Origin: Apiotrichum sp. Y4204
Taxonomy: Eukaryota; Basidiomycota; Tremellomycetes; Trichosporonales; Trichosporonaceae
Assembly: GCA_025531455.1 (NCBI GenBank)
Contig: JAMYHL010000095.1
Span: 62,001-126,000, forward strand
DNA: 64,000 nt
Reading direction: 5' to 3'
The notes under the pieces are model-generated. The model saw nothing but the letters and a program-made list of their open reading frames with translations, made no database searches and had not been told where the DNA came from. The translations under genes and the position numbers were made by a program. The number at the start of each line of letters is the position of its first letter. Position 1 is the stretch's first letter. This document shows, one piece after another, positions 22,837 to 33,863 of the stretch.

Positions 22837-25800
22837 CGTGGTGGATGCGGTGGGTGTGGAGGGCTTGGTGGAGGCGATGGGGGAGGGGAGATGGTCGCTG
22901 GTCGGTCACGTTAAACGCGGGGTGTTGGTGGTCCAGCCCGATAGTGAAAGCGTTAGCTGCGACGGTTTAAAGGCGAAGGGGGCTGCTCGTAAAGTCCAAT
23001 ACGCGGCGAGATGTTCAGATATGGACGGAGGAAACTCTGTGGATCTCGATTCCGTCCCAGGTATTATATCTTGACAGCAAGAAAGGCCAAGCATGGCCGT
23101 GCCGAGCATGACCGTGTCGACAGTGACCCTAACACGATCTCTGAGGCAGTGAACGCTAGTGAAAGAGAGTTTGCGCTGGAACGGTCGAAGGTTGCGGCAT
23201 GCGGACTGGACATGACGGTGTTGCACTCGAGGGCAGAGTCTGGAGCAACGAGCATGCAACATCATGTCATGCCTGGTACCACCCCCCTGGCGTGCAGTAG
23301 AGCGCGGCAGAGCAGTACATGAGCGAGGGGTTCTGGCGTCATGTTCCTGCGTATTCCCGGCGTGTTCTGATCGCTCTACGCGTGATCTCATTGGCACCCC
23401 TCCCGCGGGCGATGCTGTAAAACTGCCAGCAGAGACCCCATCTTTGATGGCGATGCCGCGATGCTGCCACCCCTTGCTGCCTTGTTGCAACTTGCACCGC
23501 GCCCAGGCTCTGCTCCTCGTCCTGCTGCCCTGCAGTGGCGCACTTTTGATGCACGAAACACTCACCCCAGGGATGCAGGGAAATGTTCGTTGCATCATAT
23601 CTCTTACCTCTGGTCGTCTGCCCAGCTGGTGCCGCGGTTGTTGGCCATTCCCGCATCATCTGTGTGCCTGCTCCCAGGTCTCGACCTCGACCTCAACCTG
23701 GCATGGACAGCTTTGCAGGATCCCAGACGTTCCAGTAGCTCTGATACGAACACCTGTGCGCTGTTCCCGCGACCTGTGCTGCCACGACCCCCGGGCCTTA
23801 GACCTAGTTGCATTCTGAATCATGTTGACTGTCTCTGTTGTCCTATTCCAGCCTCCGCAGTCTAGGAGCTGGAGTAACAAACAATCTGTCGCGGTCACTC
23901 GCGTCTCACAAGTGTTCGCCGTCCGTCAGGATCAGTGCATGCCCGAGCACGGGCGGTGCTGCGCCACAGGGTACAGCGTCCGGATCCATCTGTGGATCGG
24001 AACCAGAGCCAAGCGTTCTGCACAGAGTTGGTTGCAAGTCGTGTGCATGGCTCGCTCCGGGTCCCGGGAATGATGGCCCCCGCATCGGGTACTCGTCGTT
24101 TCCAGCATCCGAGCGCCGTATGGTTTGGCTAGGTCACCGCCACGCGCATCGCGGACCGGCAGCGGGTCGGAAATGAACTCTACCAGTCGCCTCGATACCG
24201 AGCACGCCCGATGCCGATGGAAGTGGAAAGATTGATAGCGGAAAAGGTCTCTGCCGTTGCGTTGCAGTCAGAGTTCGAGCCTCTAGCTCTGTTCGGCTCA
24301 CCATTAGTTCACAGCATGGCCATTCCGCACTTTATTAGCATTTGGCTTGTCGGAAGATAAGCGACTCGCGTGAGGAGACCCAGACATCGTCAAAGCCGCT
24401 TATCCCTAGCCGCCCTTGTAGACCTTGTTGAACATAAGCCCTGCGTACTTGCCGTGCCGATGCGGATGGAGCTACAACAAGCGCGCCTTTACAGCATGGA
24501 GGCGTGGTGGATTCCGCTTTGAAGCGCCCGCACTGAAAACGTTCAAACACATCAATCCTGTTGCGACATGCGGCAGGTCCTCTCCAAAGCTCGACAGCCG
24601 CAAGACAACAAGCCTCCCAATCTCCCAGCTCCCAGCTCCAAGCAAAACGCAAGACAAGCTTTCGACTAGCGTCGATCGTGATAGCATCGGCGTCCAAGAA
24701 TGGCAGCCAGATAACCACAAACAGACGCGACTTCCGGCGGCAGCAGCATCGCCCGTGCCTGTGACATCCACATCCGGCACACCGTCACACTGTCAACAAC
24801 GTTCATTCCCATACCGGGACCTGGATATGCATGCCTTACTTATCACCACTTCGAACCCGGAAGTGAAGGGGTGGGGCGGAATGGGCAGCATGATCACATT
24901 CCCTGATTGCCTCATCATGGATCTCATGGTGAGACTCACTTCCAAGACTTGCGCGAGTGCCCCCAGCACGCGTTGCTTCTACCATGAAACCCAGGCTGCT
25001 GCGAGCCACGACTGGAGTAAAACCAGCGTCAGGATGCCACACGACCAACTAAACAAGGTACTTGGTTCTCGAAGTCCTGCGTTGGGATGTGGGCAACTTC
25101 ACATCGGAACATCTTCGCCAGCTTGACATATTCAACATCTTAGCTTAACCCAACTGTCGTCAAGCACGACGCCGTTGAACAGAGTTGCAAGTTGGACGAG
25201 ACCAGCCCGGTCCAGACACGTCGACGGGATGCAGAATATGGAGCATGAGCAGCTTCCAGCGGGACGAGGTTCCGCAGGAGCGGGTCAGCCGCGCACTGCC
25301 CCGGACACAGTGTCGTTATCAGATCCCGTGATTGTGGTTATATCTGGAGCTCAGGTATCTTTGGACCATGGAACAATGTAGCAATGGTGCAGCCGATGTC
25401 TTTGCTGTTCGTGGGCGGGATGACTTTGCGGGAGAGGTTTCCGTCGGGGGCAGGCTCGACAAGTGATACCCATCGGAACACGGCGATTCAAGCAATCTAC
25501 AGTGTAGTGCCATGATGTATCGAGGGACATGGCGGGACAGGATCTCTTGTGACAATACTGAGACACGGTGAGCAGTGAGCTTCACCACTTGAGGCTGTGC
25601 CTACATCGACGTGACAAATCCGCAAAGAAGGCGTCTAGTTGGTATAAACCGCAAATAGGATGTCTGTAGTCACAGTCGTCACAAGGGCAACGTCGTAACT
25701 CCCCTCAAGGTGTCCTCTATCAGACCATGAGTCTGAGTCTTCCGGGCGAAGTGCTGAACCTGAGGCATCACCACGTCGTCTCCGGGGCTTCACCACCTAG

Positions 25801-27860
25801 TCAACAACCACCCGAGTCAGGCCCTTGACAGACTCATGAATGTCACAGCCAGTTCCTCTGCTCGTTGCTGAGGTCATCTACCTTGTCAAACACGTCGGGG
25901 GGACGCAGTTGTTATACACAGCAGGTTCTCACGGGCCGCACACATTGTTGACTTGCTTGGGCTTGATCACGGTCTCCCAAGTCTTATCCACTCCCTGCTC
26001 TTGCTCTACTGGTCTATTGTCACTGCAAATCGGCCTTGTCATACTCTGCGTCACCACAACGACCAGTCCGTAAACATGGTCCTCGCGCTCGGACTTTCGC
26101 AGGACGGCTTTGCTCCCTGCCCATGCCCTGCGAGAGAGTGGCGTGAGCTGAGACCTGACAGCGAAGTTGACGCAGAGAGAAGACCTCGAGTTGAGACATG
26201 AGGCGTTCAGACGATTGGGGATACGCGGAACGGACGCCTCATTGCGGCGGTCTGGACTTGATGATCAATCATCGGCCACTCAGAGTGCCAAGTCCACACA
26301 TCTCCGAAGCGAGCATAATGGCGGACGACCAACGTGCAGGCTTGATTATAAACAGCGCCGGAGCGCCATCATGGACGCCTCACACCGACTGACAATGGGA
26401 ATGGGAACATGCATACCCTGCCAGACGTCATTGGCCCCGCCTTAGACTGCTTGAGTGTAGGCGCACTGGCCGGCGGCGGCGCCACGGTGAGGCCGAGCCA
26501 GTTCCGGGGTTGCGCCTCGGCATCGCGTGGTCCGAGGACTTGGCTCCGAGGTCGAGTTATACTTGGAATGTGGGGCACATTGTGAGTGCCTCTGCCCTTA
26601 TTTGCGCTTCTCGCGACTATTGTCATTGGTCGGCGTGACGAGACAGGAATAGCGGCGCGCGCGCATGCTGTTACTGTCGGAACCGCAAGACCGTCTTGTC
26701 GATCCCAACCCCAGAACCCATTATCCACAGCCGTCCGCGCATCTCGGAATGGGACGTCGATCAGCTGTGCAGCTCGGAATGCGACATTGTCGCTGCTGGT
26801 GGGCGGCGTCGGCGGGGCATAATCAGACGGCGACGGTGGTCGCTGTGCGAATAAAGTTGTGATAGGCTCCGGCGAAGTGACCGAGTCAGCGAGGTGGGGG
26901 GGTAAATATGGCTTCCTGAGCTTCTGCTTGCGGGGGGAAGAACTCGATTTAGCGTGAGCACTCTCCTGGGATCCTGGGGCTCAATCCCTTGGCACAAGAT
27001 CCACAGAACAAAATATGTCTCGCGATGTTCCGCAATGGCATCTGTCATTCTGCCATTGATCGTCCGGCATGTGAGATGGGGTGCGGCAGCGTTGCAGATG
27101 CTGGTGATCGCCCTCTGCCGTCAGCTGGAATGTTAATGGCGACTTTAGACACGTTAAGGTTGACGTTTGTGAGAGTGAGATGGAGGCACAGAAGGCGCCG
27201 AGGAGGCGCGACAAGTGGCGAAGCAGAGTGAGGACTGCCCCGGCGGACCTGTCGCCGAGGCTCGAGGAGTAGCTCTCGTCGCTCTCCCTGTCCGATGACG
27301 AGTAACCGTCTCAGTCTGTGTGTGTGTGTGTCGATAATATCCCCCCACGCCCTCAACAAAGACGCCTCAAAGCAAGCTTGTCTGCACGCCACCTGCTGAT
27401 TCGTGCATGCAAGCACAAGAGATATGGCGGCATGCGAGCACATGTGCTGTGCATAGATGCATTCAGAGTGCGTACTGCGAGAGAGAAATGAGAGCTTAGA
27501 AGCCGCTTTTGTGCCGCCTCAATCCGCTTTGAGCTCTAGGCATTTATCATAAGAATCATAACGGGGTTCCCGTGTCGTCGATCACCTTGAAGAGATCACT
27601 TGACCTATTTTTGCCATCCGTCTCCATCTCTATTCCATTCCATCACAAATCCATCCTTCACTCTCCCTCCTCTCAATCATCTCCGTCTCTATCTCCTCTA
27701 CTTCCCCCTCAGCTCCCGTATCAGACATCCGCAGCGCAGGTCCACATTATCACTTTACAGATAAGTATCTAACCCCTTCCCACCGCCGGTTGATCGGCAC
27801 CCCCGGCCCGCCGCTCCGCGTATCCGGCCCCGCTTGCCCCACTGCATCACACTGCCCGCA
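22837..27860. other. Divergent intergenic region, 5 kb, gene-poor
   Basis: No gene I can support. Open frames such as 24425-25126 (plus, 233 codons) and 23264-23818 lack domain or splice evidence. The stretch contains the ADP/ATP-carrier remnant at 24374-24441 and a (GT)n run near 27317-27331. A CT-rich leader-like stretch lies at 27600-27720, before the transcription-factor start. Confidence 0.5.
24374..24441 (-). pseudogene. Remnant of the 3' end of an ADP/ATP carrier gene
   Basis: On the minus strand this 68-nt segment aligns without gaps to 43891-43958, the end of the intact ADP/ATP carrier, with 58 of 68 bases identical by my count. It encodes LMFNKVYKGG then TAG, against [12 protein letters not shown] then TAA in the gene. 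The match runs about 26 bases past the functional stop into the 3' UTR. No other carrier exon is recognisable upstream. It is therefore a decayed or truncated duplicate, not a working gene. Confidence 0.6.
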
Positions 27861-30487
27861 ATGAACAGCAGCGGCAACAGCAGCGGCAATGGCAGCAGCA
27901 ACGGCAACGGCAATGGCGCGGTGCGGCCAAAGCCCAAGCCTGTCCAGTCACATCCGCACCCCGACGACGCCGACGCCGGTCCGGGGAAGAAGCGCAAGCT
28001 CAGCACCGGACGGACCTCCCAGGCATGCAGTGAGCACGATCGGGATCACTGCCGTCGCCGTCTACTCACCCCCCAGCGCGATGCCGCTCCCTCAAGATGA
28101 AGTGCATCGGCGCGACGGACCCACCGTGAGTTGAGCGAGGTGCATGCATCTCGGGTGCTCGCGCTTCTTTTGTCGCCCAATGCACAAGCCACCCACCGCG
28201 AAGCACGCGGTGACAGATTGCTTTGTGCTTTTTCTCAACACCGCCGCGTCGCCGACATTCCACACACGCTGACACCAGATGCCGCCGCTGCCGTCGGACA
28301 GGCGCGACATGCGACTTTGTGCCCCGCGCCAACGCCGCGCGCCCGTGGTCGCCCGGTCCGTACCCCGCGCATACATGCACCGAGCTGTGGCGGAGCGACG
28401 TCATGTCGCGGATCAAGGCCCTGGAGGCGGTACAAGCTCGCTTCGAAAGCTTGGTCACACAGCTTCGCGGACGCGGACTCACGACTGTGGATGAAAATCT
28501 CGGAGCTCCGAGCGAGATGCCCCGCCGCCTCCGCGGCAGTGCTGACTCGCTCGAGCTCGACTTTGGGATCGAGGAAGGCGACGAAGACGATGACGGGCAC
28601 GACCACCACGACGACATTCCGCCAGAGTACACTGGCGTGCTGGACGCCGTCTACCGCCTCAAGAACGAGCTGCCTGCGCGTCTTGCAAACAACGAGGCGT
28701 GGGCGCCGACCAATGTGGGCAGGCTCTGGGAGTCGTGAGTATCGAACTAAAGAGTTACGTGCTGATATGCAGGTTCCGTGCCAACATGCCTGGCCTGCAC
28801 TTCTTCAGTGGCCAGGTGTCGTTCCTGCATCCCACGCCGCTCCTCGCGGTGGCGATTCTGTATGTTGCGACGCAGCATTCCCAGTCCGCCGAGCTCGCGC
28901 GCCATGGTTCGGTTTACTTCCAGGCGTTTACGCGCACGATAGGCGCACTCTCGCTCCCCGACTGTCCTATCCGCGGCAAGACGGCCGACGAGGGCTCGCC
29001 CTCGGGCAGCACCAGCGGCAACATGGATGATGTCCTCGGCATTATCCTTGTCGGCCTTCTGGCTGTCGGTTGGGTTGATACCGTGGGCATGTGGGTCAAC
29101 ACCGCGTATCGCCTTCTTCTCGACGGCATGGCCGAGGAGCGCGGAACTCTCCAGGCTGAGTGGCGCGGTATCTGGGAAGGCCTCCGCGTGAGTCATGTGT
29201 GATGTTTTCCTCTGACGTCCAGACCATCGAGCTTGAGCACTCATCGCTGCACCTCATCTGCCCGGCCCTGCCCTCTTCGCCTCCCAATCCCCCCTTTTCG
29301 CCTCTCATCCCGCAGCCGGACAAGGACGCCGGCGGCTCGATCGGCGAGCTGCTCCAGATCATGCAACGCTGCATGCCGCGTTTTGTCGGGCGCGGATTAC
29401 CTACTGTATGGGAGACGGTGTGCGAGCCCAACACGGCAGCCCGCAACCCGATCAATACCGGCCCTGACGACATGACGGCGATTCGCGCATGGGCCGAGGA
29501 GATAGACGCGTGGTATTCCCGCGTCGCTGCTGACAGTGAGCTATGGAACTGTGTCTTAGCTAACAGCAGCCACCGAGGCGAGCCTTTACATCCGCGCGAT
29601 CATCCTGCTCAACTACCACCTCCACAAGCTGTTCGTTCTCTCCATCTTTTTCCCCTTGCGTGGGGTGGCGGCGACGAGCATATCTGAGCGGGAGGAGTTA
29701 TTGGCGTCGTCTCGGCTTGTCCTCAGAATAGAAGCGTCAGGATTTGAAGTGTGGAGCAGCTGGGATCTTGTTGTGAGTGTTGGAGGATGCAACATTGCTG
29801 ACGCTGAAGATGATCACTAACGCCTCCCTCGTCCTCCTCCAAGCCTGGGCCGCTGGCGCCGCGGACCAAGAAGACTTGAATTTGATCAACAGCCACCTCA
29901 ACTCGCTGACGTGCACCCAACAAGCTGCGCCTTCTCTGCGTCACACGCTGGCGATGCGTCTCGAGACCGCGCTTCAGCAGGTGCGCACACCTGTGCGCGC
30001 GAGTGCGAGGCTGCCTCACTCTCCGACACAGAGCACCGTTGAGCTCGTCAACCGGTACTCAAACCAGGCGCTGCTTGGCCCCATGTCGGCTGGCAGCTCC
30101 GCCTCAGGTCCAAGCCCAAGCGGACCGCCCCCACAGAACGGTATAAAAGGAAACGACAGCGGTTATTTGTTCATGAACATGACCGAGCCGACGAACCTCC
30201 TTCCCGAGCTCCCGACGTTTGACATACCCACAGACCCAAGCATCGGCGACTGGCCTCCGTTCCTCCTCAATCTCTTTGGCGAGGATCCCAACATGGCCGG
30301 TATGAACTACCCGAACATGAGCCACAACCCGCCAAACCCAGGAATGAACAACATGGAGCCCCCGATGGCCCCGAGTATCAGCCCCACGATGCCGATGCAG
30401 CCGCCCCTGCACGGCCACGGTGTTCCAGTGCACCCTGTGCACAGCATCCACGGTGTCCACGGCCAGGTGCACGGACCGATACACTAA
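27861..30487 (+). CDS. Zn2Cys6 fungal transcription factor
   Basis: Seven exons (27861-28029, 28077-28125, 28279-28734, 28773-29187, 29223-29535, 29570-29772, 29810-30487) give 760 residues. The DNA-binding domain is assembled across three exons and has Cys56, 59, 66, 74, 77 and 84 in CX2CX6CX7CX2CX6C spacing. It is preceded by GPGKKRKLS, a probable nuclear localisation signal. The middle part has features of the fungal-specific TF domain (LHFFSGQVSFLHPTPLLAVAILYVAT; TIELEHSSLHLICP). The C-terminus is Pro/Met/Asn-rich and ends in a His-rich tail, a possible activation region. The acceptor of exon 6 is an in-frame NAGNAG. Target genes are unknown; the neighbours give no pathway context. Confidence 0.88.
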
Positions 30488-31601
30488 GATAACGAGACCA
30501 GAGATACGAAAGAAAAGCAAGGTGCAAACTCACATGGCTAGCCGCCAATGTGCCCGGACACTGGAACAATGGAATGACTGGATTATGGACCATTTTTGTA
30601 GCCTGTATATATTGGACCGGAGTGATGTATTCAATGACACCCGGAGCGAAGGAGACCTGGAGTAGTGATGATGGTTACTGGAGCGAAGCATGTCACTGGC
30701 GCGTGTCCTAGGCGAGTCGCGCTTGTCGTTACCGCGCACAGCCTGTGGCTCCTGCCCTGCGTCGATAGTCGACGGGCGCAGCGCATCCCTCCTGCAGACT
30801 GTTATCTCGTCGATCGACTCGAGCTGTTATCGCTCTTATCGTGTTTATATACCTGTGTGCACCTCGGATGGTGGCGCTCCAAGCGGTTCCCGCACATTAC
30901 GAACAAACAAGGACGCCACCATGCATTGAAATGACATACAGTGCCTAGCTCCTGGGCAGGTCAGTAACCGCCCACCCCGCATTGGCCAGCAGCGAGTCTA
31001 GCGGCAACGGCAGAAGAGCCGGCCGGAGCCCCTACCGGATATAGGACAGGTATGGACACAGGGAGTGGGGATTGTTGGAAAACAACGACGAGGAGAAACC
31101 CAGGATCTCAGGACACAACCTAAGAGAGCTAGAGAGTGGAGGTGGGCCACGATGGGCCACATGATGCCGATACGGATTGCGTCTATTGGAAACACGGCCA
31201 GTGTTGGAAACTTCGCACGGCGGCGTTGGCCATTGCGCTGCGCGCGCTTGTGTGGAGAATGGGACATCGCGAGCAAGGAATGGGATTGTGGCCTGTGGAT
31301 TGCATGCCATGCCATGCATGCAAGCGCAATCGCGAGCTGGGGCTGGGGATACGGGATAATTGGGTACGGGATACATAAACACTTGTCCACGAACTGGCGA
31401 CTAGCCTCTCCCCATTGATTGATTCCCCACCCGCGCTGTTATCACCATGCTGCGACCCCGGACACTGGTGCGTACAACGGACAACGGCGCAGCATGCCAT
31501 CAGACTGACGAGCGACGGACTGACGGCAGACGCGCCTCTCGCTCTCGCGGCCGCTCGCGCGCGGCATCGGCGGCCTCGCGCCGTCTCGTGCATCCCGCGC
31601 C
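30488..31601. other. Intergenic region, 1.1 kb
   Basis: Lies between the transcription factor and the serine dehydratase, both on the plus strand. No gene seen. A CATGC-rich patch (about 31300-31323, near-palindromic) lies about 280 bp before the dehydratase start and may be regulatory. Confidence 0.45.
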
Positions 31602-33762
31602 ATGCCCACCCCGACCCCCGTGACCCCCATCTCTGCAGCTCCCGTCCGCCGCCTCTCGTCGCTCGTCCCGCAGCAGCCGCACGGCATCCCGTCGTACGCC
31701 GGCCTCCCGCCCAGCCAGCACCCAGGCGCTGACAAGACGCTCCCCGAGCACGCGGTCATCTCGACATTCGACCTGTTCAGTATCGGCATTGGCCCGAGCT
31801 CGAGCCATACCGTCGGTCCTATGCGGTAAGCACAGAGGGCGAGGGAGTGATAGCTGATCGTCTCTCAGTGCCGGCAAGATCTTTACATTCTCGATTCCCG
31901 AGCCGCTGCACGAGCACATCCACTCGCTCAAGGTGTCGCTGCACGGCTCGCTCGCGGCCACGGGCATGGGCCACATGACGCCGCATGCCGTGCTCCTAGG
32001 CCTGATGGGCGAGGACCCCGAGACGGTCGAGGTCGGCCGGCTGGGCCGCGTCCTCGAGGAAGTCCGCGCCGTGGGGCAGATTGACCTCGGCCTCGACGGT
32101 GGGGACCACAAACGTGTCAAGTTTAGCCTTGAGAAGGATCTGGTGAGTGAGAGAAAAAAATAATGTGTGGGGGGCTGTGCGGTGCTTACGCAGACATGGC
32201 ATCTGAACCCGCTGCCGGCCCACCCGAACGGCCTGATCTTCACCGTGTTCAACGCGGACGGCGACATGCTCGCGACAAACGAGTACTATTCCATCGGTGG
32301 CGGGTTTGTCGTCAACAAGGAGACGCAGATCAGCGAAAACATGTACTACATGAACGTCAGGCCGTCGGAGAGCGGGACGCGCCGGTGCCAGAGCACACAC
32401 ACTGCGCGGGTCAAGGGCGGCGAGCAAAAGGCGATCACGGACGGCAAGGAGGAGGTCGAGGTCAAGGTCACAGTGGACGAGATGGCCCGCGAGGGACCTG
32501 GCGAGGTGGTTGAGAAGCCCGGAGACAGCAGCATCGACACGGCACACGCAGCGCGCAACACCCCGCCATACCTCTTCGCGACGGCCGAGGAGCTCTTTGA
32601 CATTTGCGAAAAGCACAACCTCACGATCGCGCAGGTCGTGTGGGAGAACGAGCGGGCATTCAGAAGCGACGAGGAGATCGAGGCCGGTCTCGAGAAGCGT
32701 GAGTCGCTCCTTTTTTCTTTCCACCACTAACTCCAGTGTGGGACGTCATGGACACATGTATCCGCACAGGCGTGACGAGCACCGAGCCGACGCTGCCTGG
32801 TGGGCTGAACGTGCGCCGCCGCGCGCCGGGCCTCTACCGCCGCCTGCAGAAGGGCTTCTACCCCACGCCGCTGTCGTCCATGGGCGACACTGGGCCCGAC
32901 GTACCCGCCGAGACGAACGGCAAGAACAACCGCATAGGCCGCCGCGACCACGTCCTCGAGCTCGTGCCCCGCCACACTCGCCCCGTCTTCCCCGGCATCG
33001 AGTATCTCTCCTGCATGGCCATCGCTGTCAACGAGGTGAATGCCTCGGGTGGGCGTGTTGTCACTGCCCCGTGAGTGAAGTTGATGACATTGAGTGGACT
33101 GGATTCTGACGACAGGACAAACGGCGCGGCCGGCGTCATCCCCGCCACGCTCAAGTATGCGACCGAGTTCATCTCGACCGACCGCCGCCGCGAGTGAGTA
33201 ACCCTCAAGCTTCACCCACTGACAGGCAGCACGATGACCTTTCTCCTCACGGCGTCCGCGATCGGCATGCTCTTCAAGCGCGGCGCGACCATCTCGGCCG
33301 CCGAGGGCGGGTGCATGGCTGAGGTCGGCGTCGCGTGCAGCATGTCGGCTGCGGGCCTCGCTGCCATCCTCGGCGCCGAGCCGGCCGTTATCCTCCAGGC
33401 GGCAGAGATTGGTATTGAGTGAGTCACTGACCGCGTGTTTCTGTTTTGTACACTACTCATGCCAGACACAACCTCGGCCTCACGTGCGACCCGCTCGGCG
33501 GCCTCGTCCAGATTCCCTGCATTGAGCGCAACTCGCTCGGCGCCGTCAAGGCCGTCACTGCCGCGCAGCTCGCAATGGCCGGCTCGGGCGAGCACACCGT
33601 GTCGCTCGACGACGCGATCGAGGCATGCCGCACCACCGCGATGGACATGCACTCGCACTACAAGGAGACCTCGCTCGGCGGTCTCGCTACGACTGTCAAG
33701 ATTCCTCTCTGTAAGTGTACATACATGTACACGTACTAACTGCAGCTTCCCCCGCATGCTAA
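31602..33762 (+). CDS. Iron-sulfur L-serine dehydratase (single-chain, bacterial type)
   Basis: Eight exons (31602-31825, 31869-32142, 32194-32698, 32737-33070, 33116-33193, 33230-33418, 33466-33710, 33746-33762) give 621 residues, longer than the roughly 455 of bacterial SdaA. The enzyme deaminates L-serine to pyruvate and ammonia using a 4Fe-4S cluster, not PLP. Visible signatures are [19 protein letters not shown] near the start, [20 protein letters not shown] and [20 protein letters not shown]. Cluster-ligand candidates are Cys500, Cys542 and Cys553; their 42 and 11 spacing equals that of Cys343, 385 and 396 in the Legionella enzyme. The 17-nt last exon ends in a C-terminal Cys621, like the self-inhibiting tail cysteine of that enzyme. 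A charged insertion of about 50 residues lies in exon 3. Usual fungal serine deaminases are PLP enzymes, so ancient bacterial transfer followed by intron gain is plausible. Confidence 0.92.
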
Positions 33763-33863
33763 CATGATGTGCATGCCGATGCCAGTGGTACAATGAACGA
33801 TGGTAGAACTATGTACAATGTATAGACAAACAAACGAGACACATGCAGGGGTTCCTACTGGCG

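Noticed and set aside
23264..23818. 184-codon Cys/Leu/Pro-rich plus-strand frame
   Set aside because: Looks like a translated non-coding stretch; overlapping frames on both strands are equally long.
24840..24875. TTCGAACCC motif resembling a tRNA T-loop
   Set aside because: Flanking bases do not form a T-stem or a cloverleaf in either orientation.
24425..25126. 233-codon plus-strand frame
   Set aside because: No domain, signal peptide or splice pattern, and it overlaps the antisense carrier remnant.
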